The notes under the pieces are model-generated. The model saw nothing but the letters and a program-made list of their open reading frames with translations, searched no databases and had not been told where the DNA came from. Source: CAIOYC01 sp965277345 (GTDB taxonomy: Bacteria > Pseudomonadota > Alphaproteobacteria > Caulobacterales > Caulobacteraceae). Taken from it: a stretch of 64,000 bases of DNA. The stretch is from positions 1,612,001 through 1,676,000 of the forward strand of contig CBDICI010000004.1 in assembly GCA_965277345.1 (NCBI GenBank), written 5' to 3'. Each line of letters opens with the position of its first letter. Position 1 is the first letter of the stretch. Of the stretch, positions 8,171 to 15,966 are shown one piece after another. The position numbers were made by a program, and so were the translations under genes.

Positions 8171-8386
8171 CTAGGCGTGCCCGACCGACGCCTGGGCGGG
8201 GCCCGGCGTGAGCAGTTGCGACGCCGCCGCCGCCGGAGCGGCGTGCTTGGCGGTAGGCCCTTCGATCCAGTTGAACCGCGGCGTGCTGAGCAGGATGAAG
8301 TGAATCAGCAACGCCAGGGTGAACAAGAAAACGAAGAGTCCGACCAGTACGCGTCTCGGATCAAAGAGTAACCATAGCCTCCACAT
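8171..8386 (-). CDS. pufA: LH1 antenna alpha polypeptide
   Basis: 71-residue single-pass antenna subunit. The sequence from MWRLWLLFDPRRVLVGLF to LLIHFILLSTPRFNWIEG matches the Rhodospirillum rubrum type alpha chain closely. His29 is the bacteriochlorophyll ligand. After FNWIEG the protein carries an Ala/Pro-rich tail of about 26 residues (AAPAAAASQ...), which may be trimmed. It follows pufB by 12 bp. Confidence 0.96.
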   Translation of the reverse strand: MWRLWLLFDPRRVLVGLFVFLFTLALLIHFILLSTPRFNWIEGPTAKHAAPAAAASQLLTPGPAQASVGHA

Positions 8387-8398
8387 TCCTGTTCTCCT

Positions 8399-8623
8399 TT
8401 ACGAGAAATACGACATGACTGCTTGATGAGCGAGCTTCACGCCTTGCGTCAGCTCGGCGTAGCCGCCGGGTCCGGGCAGCCAAGGCCGCCAATTCCAGAC
8501 GAGTACGTGCGCGATGATCGCGATCACGGTGAAGCCGATGAAACTCCCCAGGAAAATCCTGTGGAATTCCTTGGCCTCGGCCTCGGTGAGGCCGGATAAA
8601 CTATCGACGTCTCTTTCCGGCAT
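8399..8623 (-). CDS. pufB: LH1 antenna beta polypeptide
   Basis: 74-residue LH1 beta chain. It has SLSGLTEAEAKEFH (His21), a transmembrane helix, AHVLVW with the bacteriochlorophyll ligand His39, and WRPWLPGPGGY. The tail (AELTQGVKLAHQ..., about 20 residues) parallels the extended C-terminus of the R. rubrum beta chain. It is the first gene of the pufBALM group. A GGAGG-like ribosome site (ggattggagg) precedes the ATG. Confidence 0.96.
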   Translation of the reverse strand: MPERDVDSLSGLTEAEAKEFHRIFLGSFIGFTVIAIIAHVLVWNWRPWLPGPGGYAELTQGVKLAHQAVMSYFS

Positions 8624-8820
8624 GACTTGTCCTCCAATCCCGCTGTTGCTTCCCCGCAGGCGGATCGGCCTTTCCAGCGCTGTCTGCCGCGACGACCATC
8701 ATCGCGACATCCTGTGTGAGCCCGGCCGAAGCGATTGCGGCCCGTGGTCCCAAGTCAATGCAGGCGACGCGCGTCCAGCGGCGGAGCCTGGCGGTTTGCC
8801 CGGAGCGGTGAACGGTGCGG

Positions 8821-10275
8821 TCATGCCGCCTGTCCCTCCATCAAGCCGGCGTGAGCGATGGCGATGCGGCTCTTGGAGACCCGTGTCTCACCAGAAATGC
8901 GCGCGCCGCGTTCGGCCGCATCGCGCAGCCGCTTGGCGGCCGAGATGCGCACCAGAACCGGCTGCGCCTCGACGATCTTGTCCAGCGCCGCCTTGGCCTC
9001 GTCGTCCCACGCGAGCTCCACGTGCCTCCTGGCGGGCGTGGCCTCGACCTTGTCCATCTGCCCCGCCAAGGGGAGGATGTGGAAGAGCGCGTCGAAGAGA
9101 GCGTTGCAGACCTCCTGCACCAGATAGGTGGCGCCGGAATAGCCCATGAACGGCGTGCCCGTATGGCGACGGATGATGGCGCCGGGAAACGACGCGGGCA
9201 CATAGGCTGCGCGTGACCCGGCCTCGGCCATGTACATGCGCTCGTTGAAGCTGCCGAACATCACCAGGGGCGGCGTCTCGCGTATCGCCTTCTGGACCGC
9301 CTGATTGTCGGTCTTTACCCCCGCCGTGCGGCCGAAGGCGAAGGTGCAGGGCAGGCCGAGGTCCGTCTCCAAGAAATTGCGGACGCCGCGGGCATAGGTC
9401 TCGTTGGCGACGATGGCGAAGCTGGCGGTGCCGAAGAAATCCTGCGTCACCGAGCGCCAAAGGTCCCAGATCGGCTTGATGGTGGTGTGCTTCTCGCGCT
9501 CGATGAACGGCTCCGGATCGATGTCCACCAGTTCGCCGAGGGTGCGCAGGAAGGCGGTGGTCGAGTCCAGCCCGATCGGCGCCTGGAGGTAAGGCCGCTC
9601 CAGCACTTCACACAGCTGGCGCCCGAACTCGCGGTACATGCACACGTTCAGGTCCGCATCGGCGAGCTTGCGCACGTCGCCCAGATGGCTGCCGAGGGGG
9701 AACACCATGTTCACCTCGCAGCCCACCCCTTCGAGCAGGCGGCGGATCTCGGCCAGGTCCGAGGCCAGATTGAACATGCCGTAGATCGGCCCGATGATAT
9801 TGACCTTGGGCCTCTCGCCGGCCTCGCGGGGCCGGAACTTCGGGACCTTCTTGGGGCCGAACTGGGTCCAGAGCCAGGTGAGCGCGCGGTCGGCGCTCTG
9901 CCACTGGTCCTCGTCTATGGTGCGCGGCAGGAACCGCTGGATATTGGTGCCCTCGGGCGTCACGCCGCCGCCGATCATCTCGGCGATTGAACCGGTGACC
10001 ACCACGGCCGGCAGGTTGCGATCCAGGGTGCGCCAGGCGCGCTTCATGGCGCCCTCTGTGCCGGTCTGGCCGAGCTCCTCCTCCCCGAGCCCGGTGACGA
10101 CGATGGGCAACTCGTGGGGCGGCAGGCCGTCGGTGTAGTGCAATACCGAGGTTACGGGCAGGTTCTCGCAGCCCACCGGGCCGTCGATGATTACCTGCAG
10201 ACCCTTGATGGCGGTGAAGGCATAGACGGCGCCCCAATAGCCGCCGGCCCTATCGTGATCCAAGACCAGGGTCAT
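8821..10275 (-). CDS. bchZ: Chlorophyllide a reductase subunit Z
   Basis: 484-residue catalytic subunit of the nitrogenase-like chlorophyllide a oxidoreductase, which reduces ring B of the chlorin in bacteriochlorophyll synthesis. GGYWGAVYAF near the start, GPVGCENLPVTSVLHYTDG (about 33-51, with the cluster-ligand-type Cys) and VVTGSIAEMIGGGVTPEGTN are diagnostic. It overlaps bchY by an ATGA stop-start junction, so the two are translationally coupled. The 197 bp to pufB contains no pufQ. Confidence 0.97.
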   Translation of the reverse strand: MTLVLDHDRAGGYWGAVYAFTAIKGLQVIIDGPVGCENLPVTSVLHYTDGLPPHELPIVVTGLGEEELGQTGTEGAMKRAWRTLDRNLPAVVVTGSIAEMIGGGVTPEGTNIQRFLPRTIDEDQWQSADRALTWLWTQFGPKKVPKFRPREAGERPKVNIIGPIYGMFNLASDLAEIRRLLEGVGCEVNMVFPLGSHLGDVRKLADADLNVCMYREFGRQLCEVLERPYLQAPIGLDSTTAFLRTLGELVDIDPEPFIEREKHTTIKPIWDLWRSVTQDFFGTASFAIVANETYARGVRNFLETDLGLPCTFAFGRTAGVKTDNQAVQKAIRETPPLVMFGSFNERMYMAEAGSRAAYVPASFPGAIIRRHTGTPFMGYSGATYLVQEVCNALFDALFHILPLAGQMDKVEATPARRHVELAWDDEAKAALDKIVEAQPVLVRISAAKRLRDAAERGARISGETRVSKSRIAIAHAGLMEGQAA

Positions 10276-11813
10276 GAGCCGACCGCCTCTTCCGCGGCGC
10301 GCGAGGCGGCCATGGTCTTGGCGTAGCGCGCCTTGAACTCAGGCCGGTCGACGGGCGTATCTTCCCAGACGCCGGCGGCGTGGCCGGCGCCGACGCCTTC
10401 GAAGAAGGCGCTCATCCGGTCGAAGCGGTGCCTGTTGCCGAGCGCCGCATTGATCACCTGCGCCAGGGAGCCCGCGCCCGCCGGCCCCATCAGCGGCCGG
10501 GCGGAGATCAGGTTGGTGAAGTAGAGCGCCGGGACCGATTTCTGCTTGGCGTGCTGGACCACGGGCGTGGTGCCGATGGCGAGGTCAGGGCCGAACTCCT
10601 CGAAAGCGGCGAGGTCCTGCTCCAGCGAGGCGCGGAATTGCACGCGCACGCCTTTCGACTCCAGCCACTCACGGTCGGGGTCCGACCACGGGGTCTGCGG
10701 GCAGGCCGTGCCGACGTAGGGCACCTGCGCGCCACTCTCGACCAACAGACGGGCGACCAGCAGTTCGGAGCCTTCGTAACCCGAGAGCGTGATCCGGCCC
10801 TCGATCGGGCAGGCGGCGAGGGCGCCGCCGATGGCGGGGAGGAACTTGTTCTTGGAGGCGTCGATCTTGTCCTGGGCGACGCCGCAGGCCGCGCCGATGG
10901 CGTCGAGCCAGGCCGCCGTGCCGTCGCGGCCCACGGGCGCGGAGCCGACGACACGCCGCCCCGCCGTGGTGAACTCCCGCACCGAGGCGGTGTAGAACGG
11001 ATGGATGGCCGCCACCGCCGCGCAGTCGAGCGCCGCGTAGAGTTCGCGCCATTCGCGGGTCGGAACCACCGGACCGGCGGCGAGTCCCATCGGCTCCAGC
11101 ATCATGCCGATGCCGACCGGGTCGGCCGGAAACATCTCGCCGAGAAGGGTGATGGTGGGGCGCCCTGTTTCTTTGGCGCTCTGCTGATGCGGGGCCGCGA
11201 CGGGGCCCTGTTCGGCTTCGGTGCGCGCGTATTTCAGCATGGCGCCGGCGAGCACGTCCTTGGCTTCCGCGTGGGTCGGGATGCCGAAGCCCGGCACGTC
11301 GATCCCGATGATCCGCACGCCGTTGATCTCCTTGGGCAGGAGTTGAAGCGGCACGCCGGACGCGGTGGGCACACAGAGGTTGGTGACGATGATGGTGTCA
11401 TAGAGGGCCGGATCGGCGAGCTTGAACACCGCCTCGCGGATGTCCTCGAACAGTTTGCCGGTGACCAGCGTCTCGGAATTGAACGGCACGTAACCCACGG
11501 TGCGGCGGGCGCCGTAGAAGTGCGAGGTGAAGGTCAGTCCGTAGACACAGCAGGCGGACCCGGACAACACCGTCGCCGTCCGCCGCATCCGCAAACCGAC
11601 ACGCAGGGAGCCGAACGCCGGGCACATGCTTTGCGGCTGGTCGTGCGGGCCTTGGGGATAGTCGGCGGCGTAGCGTTCCAGAACCTCGGACTTGCCCGCG
11701 CTCGCCGCGGCCGCGCGCATCTTGTCCGCTCCGCCGTGGCAGCCCGCCCCGCCGCCGTCGCCGGATGCGCCGTAGGGGTCGCCGGAATCGGGAGGAGAGG
11801 GGTCCAGGCTCAT
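10272..11813 (-). CDS. bchY: Chlorophyllide a reductase subunit Y
   Basis: 513-residue partner of BchZ in the NB-like component. Cysteines in QSMCPAFGSLR and LSGSACCVYGLTF are in the expected places for cluster ligation. I set the start at 11813 (MSLDPSPPDSG), directly after the bchX stop. A longer open frame to 12026 only overlaps bchX out of frame. The first 35 residues are Gly/Ser/Pro-rich and weakly conserved. It sits in the bchX-bchY-bchZ run with bchZ starting inside its stop codon. Confidence 0.96.
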   Translation of the reverse strand: MSLDPSPPDSGDPYGASGDGGGAGCHGGADKMRAAAASAGKSEVLERYAADYPQGPHDQPQSMCPAFGSLRVGLRMRRTATVLSGSACCVYGLTFTSHFYGARRTVGYVPFNSETLVTGKLFEDIREAVFKLADPALYDTIIVTNLCVPTASGVPLQLLPKEINGVRIIGIDVPGFGIPTHAEAKDVLAGAMLKYARTEAEQGPVAAPHQQSAKETGRPTITLLGEMFPADPVGIGMMLEPMGLAAGPVVPTREWRELYAALDCAAVAAIHPFYTASVREFTTAGRRVVGSAPVGRDGTAAWLDAIGAACGVAQDKIDASKNKFLPAIGGALAACPIEGRITLSGYEGSELLVARLLVESGAQVPYVGTACPQTPWSDPDREWLESKGVRVQFRASLEQDLAAFEEFGPDLAIGTTPVVQHAKQKSVPALYFTNLISARPLMGPAGAGSLAQVINAALGNRHRFDRMSAFFEGVGAGHAAGVWEDTPVDRPEFKARYAKTMAASRAAEEAVGS

Positions 11814-11815
11814 CG

Positions 11816-12805
11816 TCAAACCGCGTCGTAGACGATTTCGAGGGACGGCTTTTCGGCGAAGACGCCGCCGCGCATGTCGGCCTGGGTGGCCGGCCGAAGC
11901 GCATAATCGCCGCCCGTCTGTTCGGGGGAGAACAGGCCCAGCAGTCCATCCTGGGTCAAGGGCCTTGGCCGCATCGGCGGCGCCTCGGCCACGTTCTCGG
12001 CCAGGGCCTCGAACAGCGAGCCCCACTCGCCGCCGGGCGTCCCGATAATCTGATAGTTGGCTGACTTCTTGCGGATGTCCTCGTTTGCCGGGATCGAGGC
12101 CAGGACCGGAATGCCCACCGCCTCGGCGAAGGCCTGCGCCTCGCCGGTGCCGTCGTCCTTGTTGATCAGAATGCCGGCGACGCCGACATTGCCGCCGAGC
12201 TTGCGGAAATACTCCACCGCCGAGCAGACGTTATTGGCCACGTAAAGGGACTGCAGGTCGTTGGAGCCGACCACGATCACCTTCTGGCACATGTCGCGGG
12301 CGATCGGCAGGCCGAAGCCGCCGCAGACCACATCGCCCAGAAAATCGAGCAGCACGTAGTCAAAGCCCCAGTCGTGGAAGCCCAGCTTCTCCAGCAGCTC
12401 AAAGCCATGGATGATCCCACGCCCGCCACAGCCGCGACCCACTTCCGGCCCGCCGAGCTCCATGGCGAACACCCCGTCGCGCGTGAAGCAGACATCCTCG
12501 ATCTTCACCTCTTCGCCAGCCAGCTTCTTCTTGGCGGAGGTCTCGATGATGGTGGGGCACGACTTGCCGCCGAACAGCAGGGAGGTCGTGTCGGATTTGG
12601 GATCGCAGCCGATCAGCAGCACCCGCTTGCCCTGCTGGGCCATCATGTAGCTGAGGTTGGAAAGGGCGAAGCTCTTCCCCGACCCGCCCTTGCCATAGAT
12701 GGCGATGACCTGGGTCTCCTTGGTCACCTCGCCCGTGTGTACCGGATCGGGCTCCACCAAGGCTTCTTCGCGAAGGGCGCGGCGGTCAATCAGCGTTACG
12801 CTCAT
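11816..12805 (-). CDS. bchX: Chlorophyllide a reductase iron protein X
   Basis: 329-residue NifH-like ATPase that passes electrons to BchYZ. It has the P-loop YGKGGSGKS (about 37-45), a switch region LIGCDPKSDTTS, and the two 4Fe-4S cysteines in VGRGCGGRG and DVVCGGFG. The C-terminal 45 residues are an extension relative to NifH, as in other BchX proteins. Two tandem PpsR-type palindromes lie 52-95 bp upstream of its start, suggesting a promoter here in addition to read-through from bchC. Confidence 0.97.
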   Translation of the reverse strand: MSVTLIDRRALREEALVEPDPVHTGEVTKETQVIAIYGKGGSGKSFALSNLSYMMAQQGKRVLLIGCDPKSDTTSLLFGGKSCPTIIETSAKKKLAGEEVKIEDVCFTRDGVFAMELGGPEVGRGCGGRGIIHGFELLEKLGFHDWGFDYVLLDFLGDVVCGGFGLPIARDMCQKVIVVGSNDLQSLYVANNVCSAVEYFRKLGGNVGVAGILINKDDGTGEAQAFAEAVGIPVLASIPANEDIRKKSANYQIIGTPGGEWGSLFEALAENVAEAPPMRPRPLTQDGLLGLFSPEQTGGDYALRPATQADMRGGVFAEKPSLEIVYDAV

Positions 12806-12856
12806 GTGCTCACCTTGGAAAAACCGGCGCCGATGCGAGTCCGGCTCATTCGATTG

Positions 12857-12900
12857 TGTAAACTTAGATTGACGCTTTCATATGTCAATTTAAATGTACG
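12857..12900 (-). promoter_or_regulatory. Tandem PpsR/CrtJ-type operators upstream of bchX
   Basis: Two near-consensus palindromes, TGT-N12-ACG at 12857-12874 and TGT-N12-ACG at 12883-12900, separated by exactly 8 bp. The known PpsR/CrtJ consensus is TGT-N12-ACA, and paired sites 8 bp apart are described for the Rhodobacter bchC promoter. Each site deviates at one outer base (ACG for ACA). Binding is inferred. Confidence 0.7.
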
Positions 12901-12924
12901 GTGTGACGGGGGTGGCGCGGGCGT

Positions 12925-13863
12925 TCAGCAGCACCCCCGCCAATCGAGGATCATTTTCAGGCACGACGTGTCGGTAAAGGCGGTGCGATAGGCGTCGGGG
13001 GCCTGGATCGCGCTCGCCCGATGGGTGATCAGGCCGTCCAGGGACAGCCGGCCTGAATCGATCAGCAGGATCGTGGCCGCCAAGTCCTCCGGCGCCCATT
13101 CGGTGGCGATCCTGATCCGCGCCTCGCGCATGAAGGCGGGCGGAAAGGTGAAGGACAAGGGCTGGTCGTAGAACCCCGCCAGAACCACCTCACCGCCCCG
13201 CGCGAGGCGGGCGATCAGCCCGTCAAGCAGCTGGGAGTCGCCACTGGCGTCGTAGATGGCGCGATAGTCCCGCCGGTCATCCGCGTCCGGATGCATCACC
13301 TGATAGCCATCCCCTCCCGCAAGCCGGGCCGGATTGGTATCCCACACCGTCGGCGCCGGACGTCCTTCGGCGATGGCGATCCGGGCGAGCAGGCGTCCGA
13401 GCACGCCATGCCCGACGATCAGGTCGGGCGCATCCCGGCCAGAGGCGATGGCGTGCCGCGCGGTGGCGGCCAGGGCGATCAGTACGCCTCGCTCGGCCAG
13501 GGAATCGGCGATGGAGATCACGCGGGCGCTTGGCGCCACCACCCGCCGCGCGGCGCCGCCGAAGAGTCCGCGGGCATCCTTGAACCCTGACGATCCCGGC
13601 ACGAACACCCGTTCGCCGATCCGCGCCCGGACGCTGGCGCCGGCGTCGATCACGCGCCCCACCGACTCGTAGCCCGGCACCAGCGGGTAGCCCATGCCCG
13701 GGAACGGCGGCATCCTGCCGCTCCAAAGCAGCCGCTCGGTGCCGGTGCTGATGCCGCTCCAGTCGATCTTTACGACAAGGTCGTCGGTATTGGCGTCCTG
13801 CAGATCGAGGCGGCGAAGCGACAGCCGTTCGGGCTCTTCCAGTACGACGGCCAAGGTGTCCAT
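12925..13863 (-). CDS. bchC: 3-hydroxyethyl bacteriochlorophyllide a dehydrogenase
   Basis: 312-residue member of the zinc-alcohol-dehydrogenase superfamily that oxidises the C3 hydroxyethyl group to acetyl. The N-terminal half has DWSGISTGTERLLWSGRMP and GMGYPLVPGYESVGRV, a BchC signature; the C-terminal half is Rossmann-like (LIVGHGVLGRLLARIAIAEG). It ends with MILDWRGCC. It lies 40 bp downstream of crtF and 119 bp before bchX, in the crtEF-bchCXYZ-puf superoperon order. Confidence 0.95.
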   Translation of the reverse strand: MDTLAVVLEEPERLSLRRLDLQDANTDDLVVKIDWSGISTGTERLLWSGRMPPFPGMGYPLVPGYESVGRVIDAGASVRARIGERVFVPGSSGFKDARGLFGGAARRVVAPSARVISIADSLAERGVLIALAATARHAIASGRDAPDLIVGHGVLGRLLARIAIAEGRPAPTVWDTNPARLAGGDGYQVMHPDADDRRDYRAIYDASGDSQLLDGLIARLARGGEVVLAGFYDQPLSFTFPPAFMREARIRIATEWAPEDLAATILLIDSGRLSLDGLITHRASAIQAPDAYRTAFTDTSCLKMILDWRGCC

Positions 13864-13903
13864 TCAAACCTCCGACAACAGAATGATCCCATCGCCGCCC
13901 ACC

Positions 13904-15016
13904 TCATGGTTGGGCGGCGATGGCGCGCAGCAGAAACGGATTGCGGGTCCGCAGGCCTCGCATCCGGCGGAAGCCCGCCGTTCGCAGGAGACCGAACAGT
14001 TCGCGCGGCGTTCGCGCGCGGCCACGCCCCATGGCGAGGAGATAGAAGGCGAAATAGACGTCGGACATGCGATTGCGGCCGGCGTCGCTGGCCATCGGCT
14101 CGGCGATCAGCAGTGTCCCGTCGGCAGGCAGCGCCGCTCGAACCTTGCGCAACAGGGCCACGACGTCCGTCTCGTCGTGATCGTGAAGGATCCGCACCAG
14201 GGTGATGAGGTCGGCCCCCCCAGGTAGGGCGTCGGCCAGGAAGTCACCGGCATGAATCTCGGTGCGACCGAGGAGGCCCGCCCGGGAAAGCCGCACCTCG
14301 GCGCGTTCGGCGACCGCGGGCAGATCGAACAGCATCAGGTCGAGGTGGGGCGCCTGCGCGCCGGCGGCGGCCAGAAAGGCGCCCTCGCCGCCGCCGACGT
14401 CAAGCAGTCGGCGATGTCGGCCTAAGGGATAGGCGCGCAGAATCTCTGCCGCGACCGCGGGTTGGGTCGAGGCCATCAGCGTGGAATAGGCGGCCACCCC
14501 CTCCGCGCCCTCCGTGCGCGGCGCCGATGAGGTGGCGTAGGGCCAGTAGGCGGCGAGGCTGCCCCTGCCGCTCTTCAGCAAGCCTGCACTGTCGGCGAGA
14601 TCGGCGTAAAGATGGCTGTGATGGCCGATCATCTCCGTCAGACCCGCATTGCCGAGAATCGCCGCGCCGTGCGGTCCGAGGGCGTAACGCATCGGTCCGA
14701 GGCGATCGACGAGGCGCAGGGCGACCGCGGCGGAAAGCAGGCGCTGGGCGGCGTCGAGCGGCAGATCCATGGCGTGCGCCAGAGCGGCTCCGGTCTTGGG
14801 GCCCTCGGCCAGGCGCTCGAACAGGCCGAGCTGAACGCAGGCGAACAAGGTCTGCGAATAGACAAACCCGGCGACGAGGTCGAACAATTCCTCGCTCCGC
14901 CGCCGCGCCACCGGCCGGGTGAGCGGAAAATCCGCGGCCCACTGCTGGAAACGCGGGTTCGCCAGAAGCCGGTTACGCCAGGCCAGCGCAGCGTCGCGCC
15001 ATCCCGGCCCAGCCAT
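13904..15016 (-). CDS. crtF: Carotenoid O-methyltransferase (1-HO-carotenoid methylase)
   Basis: 370-residue SAM-dependent methyltransferase that methylates the C1 hydroxyl introduced by CrtC. A dimerisation-type N-terminal region (LFDLVAGFVYSQTLFACVQL) precedes the SAM motif LLDVGGGEGAFL (about 200) and the LVRILHDHDE segment typical of O-methyltransferases of this family. It lies 6 bp after crtE and is followed by bchC. With CrtD and CrtC it indicates spirilloxanthin- or spheroidene-type products. Confidence 0.94.
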   Translation of the reverse strand: MAGPGWRDAALAWRNRLLANPRFQQWAADFPLTRPVARRRSEELFDLVAGFVYSQTLFACVQLGLFERLAEGPKTGAALAHAMDLPLDAAQRLLSAAVALRLVDRLGPMRYALGPHGAAILGNAGLTEMIGHHSHLYADLADSAGLLKSGRGSLAAYWPYATSSAPRTEGAEGVAAYSTLMASTQPAVAAEILRAYPLGRHRRLLDVGGGEGAFLAAAGAQAPHLDLMLFDLPAVAERAEVRLSRAGLLGRTEIHAGDFLADALPGGADLITLVRILHDHDETDVVALLRKVRAALPADGTLLIAEPMASDAGRNRMSDVYFAFYLLAMGRGRARTPRELFGLLRTAGFRRMRGLRTRNPFLLRAIAAQP

Positions 15017-15022
15017 GCCCGA

Positions 15023-15892
15023 TCAGGCGGCGCTGAGAGCGAGCTGCTTGGGTGCAAGGCGCATCGCCTGCATTTGCACCAGATCGCGCAGTTCCTGGGC
15101 CCCGCCACAGGGGGGTATGGCCACGACCGCCTCTCCCACCAGGGACTCCAATTGCGCGTAGGCGCCCTTAAGGCCGAGCTTCGCCACCAGGTTCGGGCGC
15201 TGGAGCGCCGCATCCTGCCCGGTCGGCTTGCCGCACACCTGTTCGCTCGATACCGCATCGGCCAGATCGTCGGCCACCTGATAGGCGGCGCCCAGCTTCT
15301 CGCCGAGTTCGCGCCAGGGTCCGGGATCCGATCCCGCCGCCAGCGCGCCCGCCGTGGTCGCCGCGACGAACAGGGCGCCGGTCTTGGCGCGATGATAGGG
15401 CTCGACCGGCGTGAAAGGTTCGCTCTCCCACGCCTGGCCGGCGACGATTCCGGTCGGCATACCCACGCCCCGCGTTATGGCGGAAAGAAGCGACGGCAGC
15501 CGGTTGGGAGCACTCGCGCCGCTCCGTGCAAGACCATCGAAGGCCATGACGATCAGTGCGTCGCCCGCAAGAACCGCGAGCGGTTGGCCGAATAGCGCAT
15601 GGACAGACGGCTTTCCGCGCCGGGTCTCCGCGTTGTCGAAACAGGGAAGATCGTCATGGACTAGTGAGGCGCAGTGCAGGAATTCGATCGCCGCAGCCGC
15701 GGCGTCGGCGAGCGCCGGTTGGTCGTCACCACAGGCCGCGGCCACCGCCAGGCAGAGGTGCGGCCTGACCCTTGCGCCTCCCGGAAAGACGGCGTGTCGC
15801 AACGCGGCGGCCAGTTTCGGCGGGGCGGCCCCCTGATCGCCGCGCACGACGGCGGCTTCGAGGGCAGCTTCGATTCTGAGGGCGACCGTCAT
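15023..15892 (-). CDS. crtE: Geranylgeranyl diphosphate synthase
   Basis: 289-residue trans-prenyltransferase supplying GGPP for carotenoids and for the bacteriochlorophyll tail. The first Asp-rich motif is in LVHDDLPCFDNAETRRGKPS (about 86) and the second is YQVADDLADAV (about 220). GGAR(VRPHLCLA) near residue 34 is the family Arg patch. The ATG at 15892 has a GGGAG site upstream. It heads the crtEF-bchC-puf chain and is divergent from crtD across a short region holding a perfect PpsR-type site. Confidence 0.95.
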   Translation of the reverse strand: MTVALRIEAALEAAVVRGDQGAAPPKLAAALRHAVFPGGARVRPHLCLAVAAACGDDQPALADAAAAAIEFLHCASLVHDDLPCFDNAETRRGKPSVHALFGQPLAVLAGDALIVMAFDGLARSGASAPNRLPSLLSAITRGVGMPTGIVAGQAWESEPFTPVEPYHRAKTGALFVAATTAGALAAGSDPGPWRELGEKLGAAYQVADDLADAVSSEQVCGKPTGQDAALQRPNLVAKLGLKGAYAQLESLVGEAVVAIPPCGGAQELRDLVQMQAMRLAPKQLALSAA

Positions 15893-15929
15893 GGGTTGAA
15901 CTCCCGCCGTCAGCGATAGATCGCCGAAG

Positions 15930-15947
15930 TGTCATTCAAACTAGACA
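15930..15947. promoter_or_regulatory. PpsR/CrtJ-type operator between crtE and crtD
   Basis: TGTCATTCAAACTAGACA, an exact TGT-N12-ACA palindrome, sits in the 74-bp gap between the divergent crtE and crtD starts, so one site could repress both directions. Binding by the PpsR encoded at 32849-34279 is inferred from the consensus. Confidence 0.8.
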
Positions 15948-15966
15948 CATGATAGCGTCCAGATCA

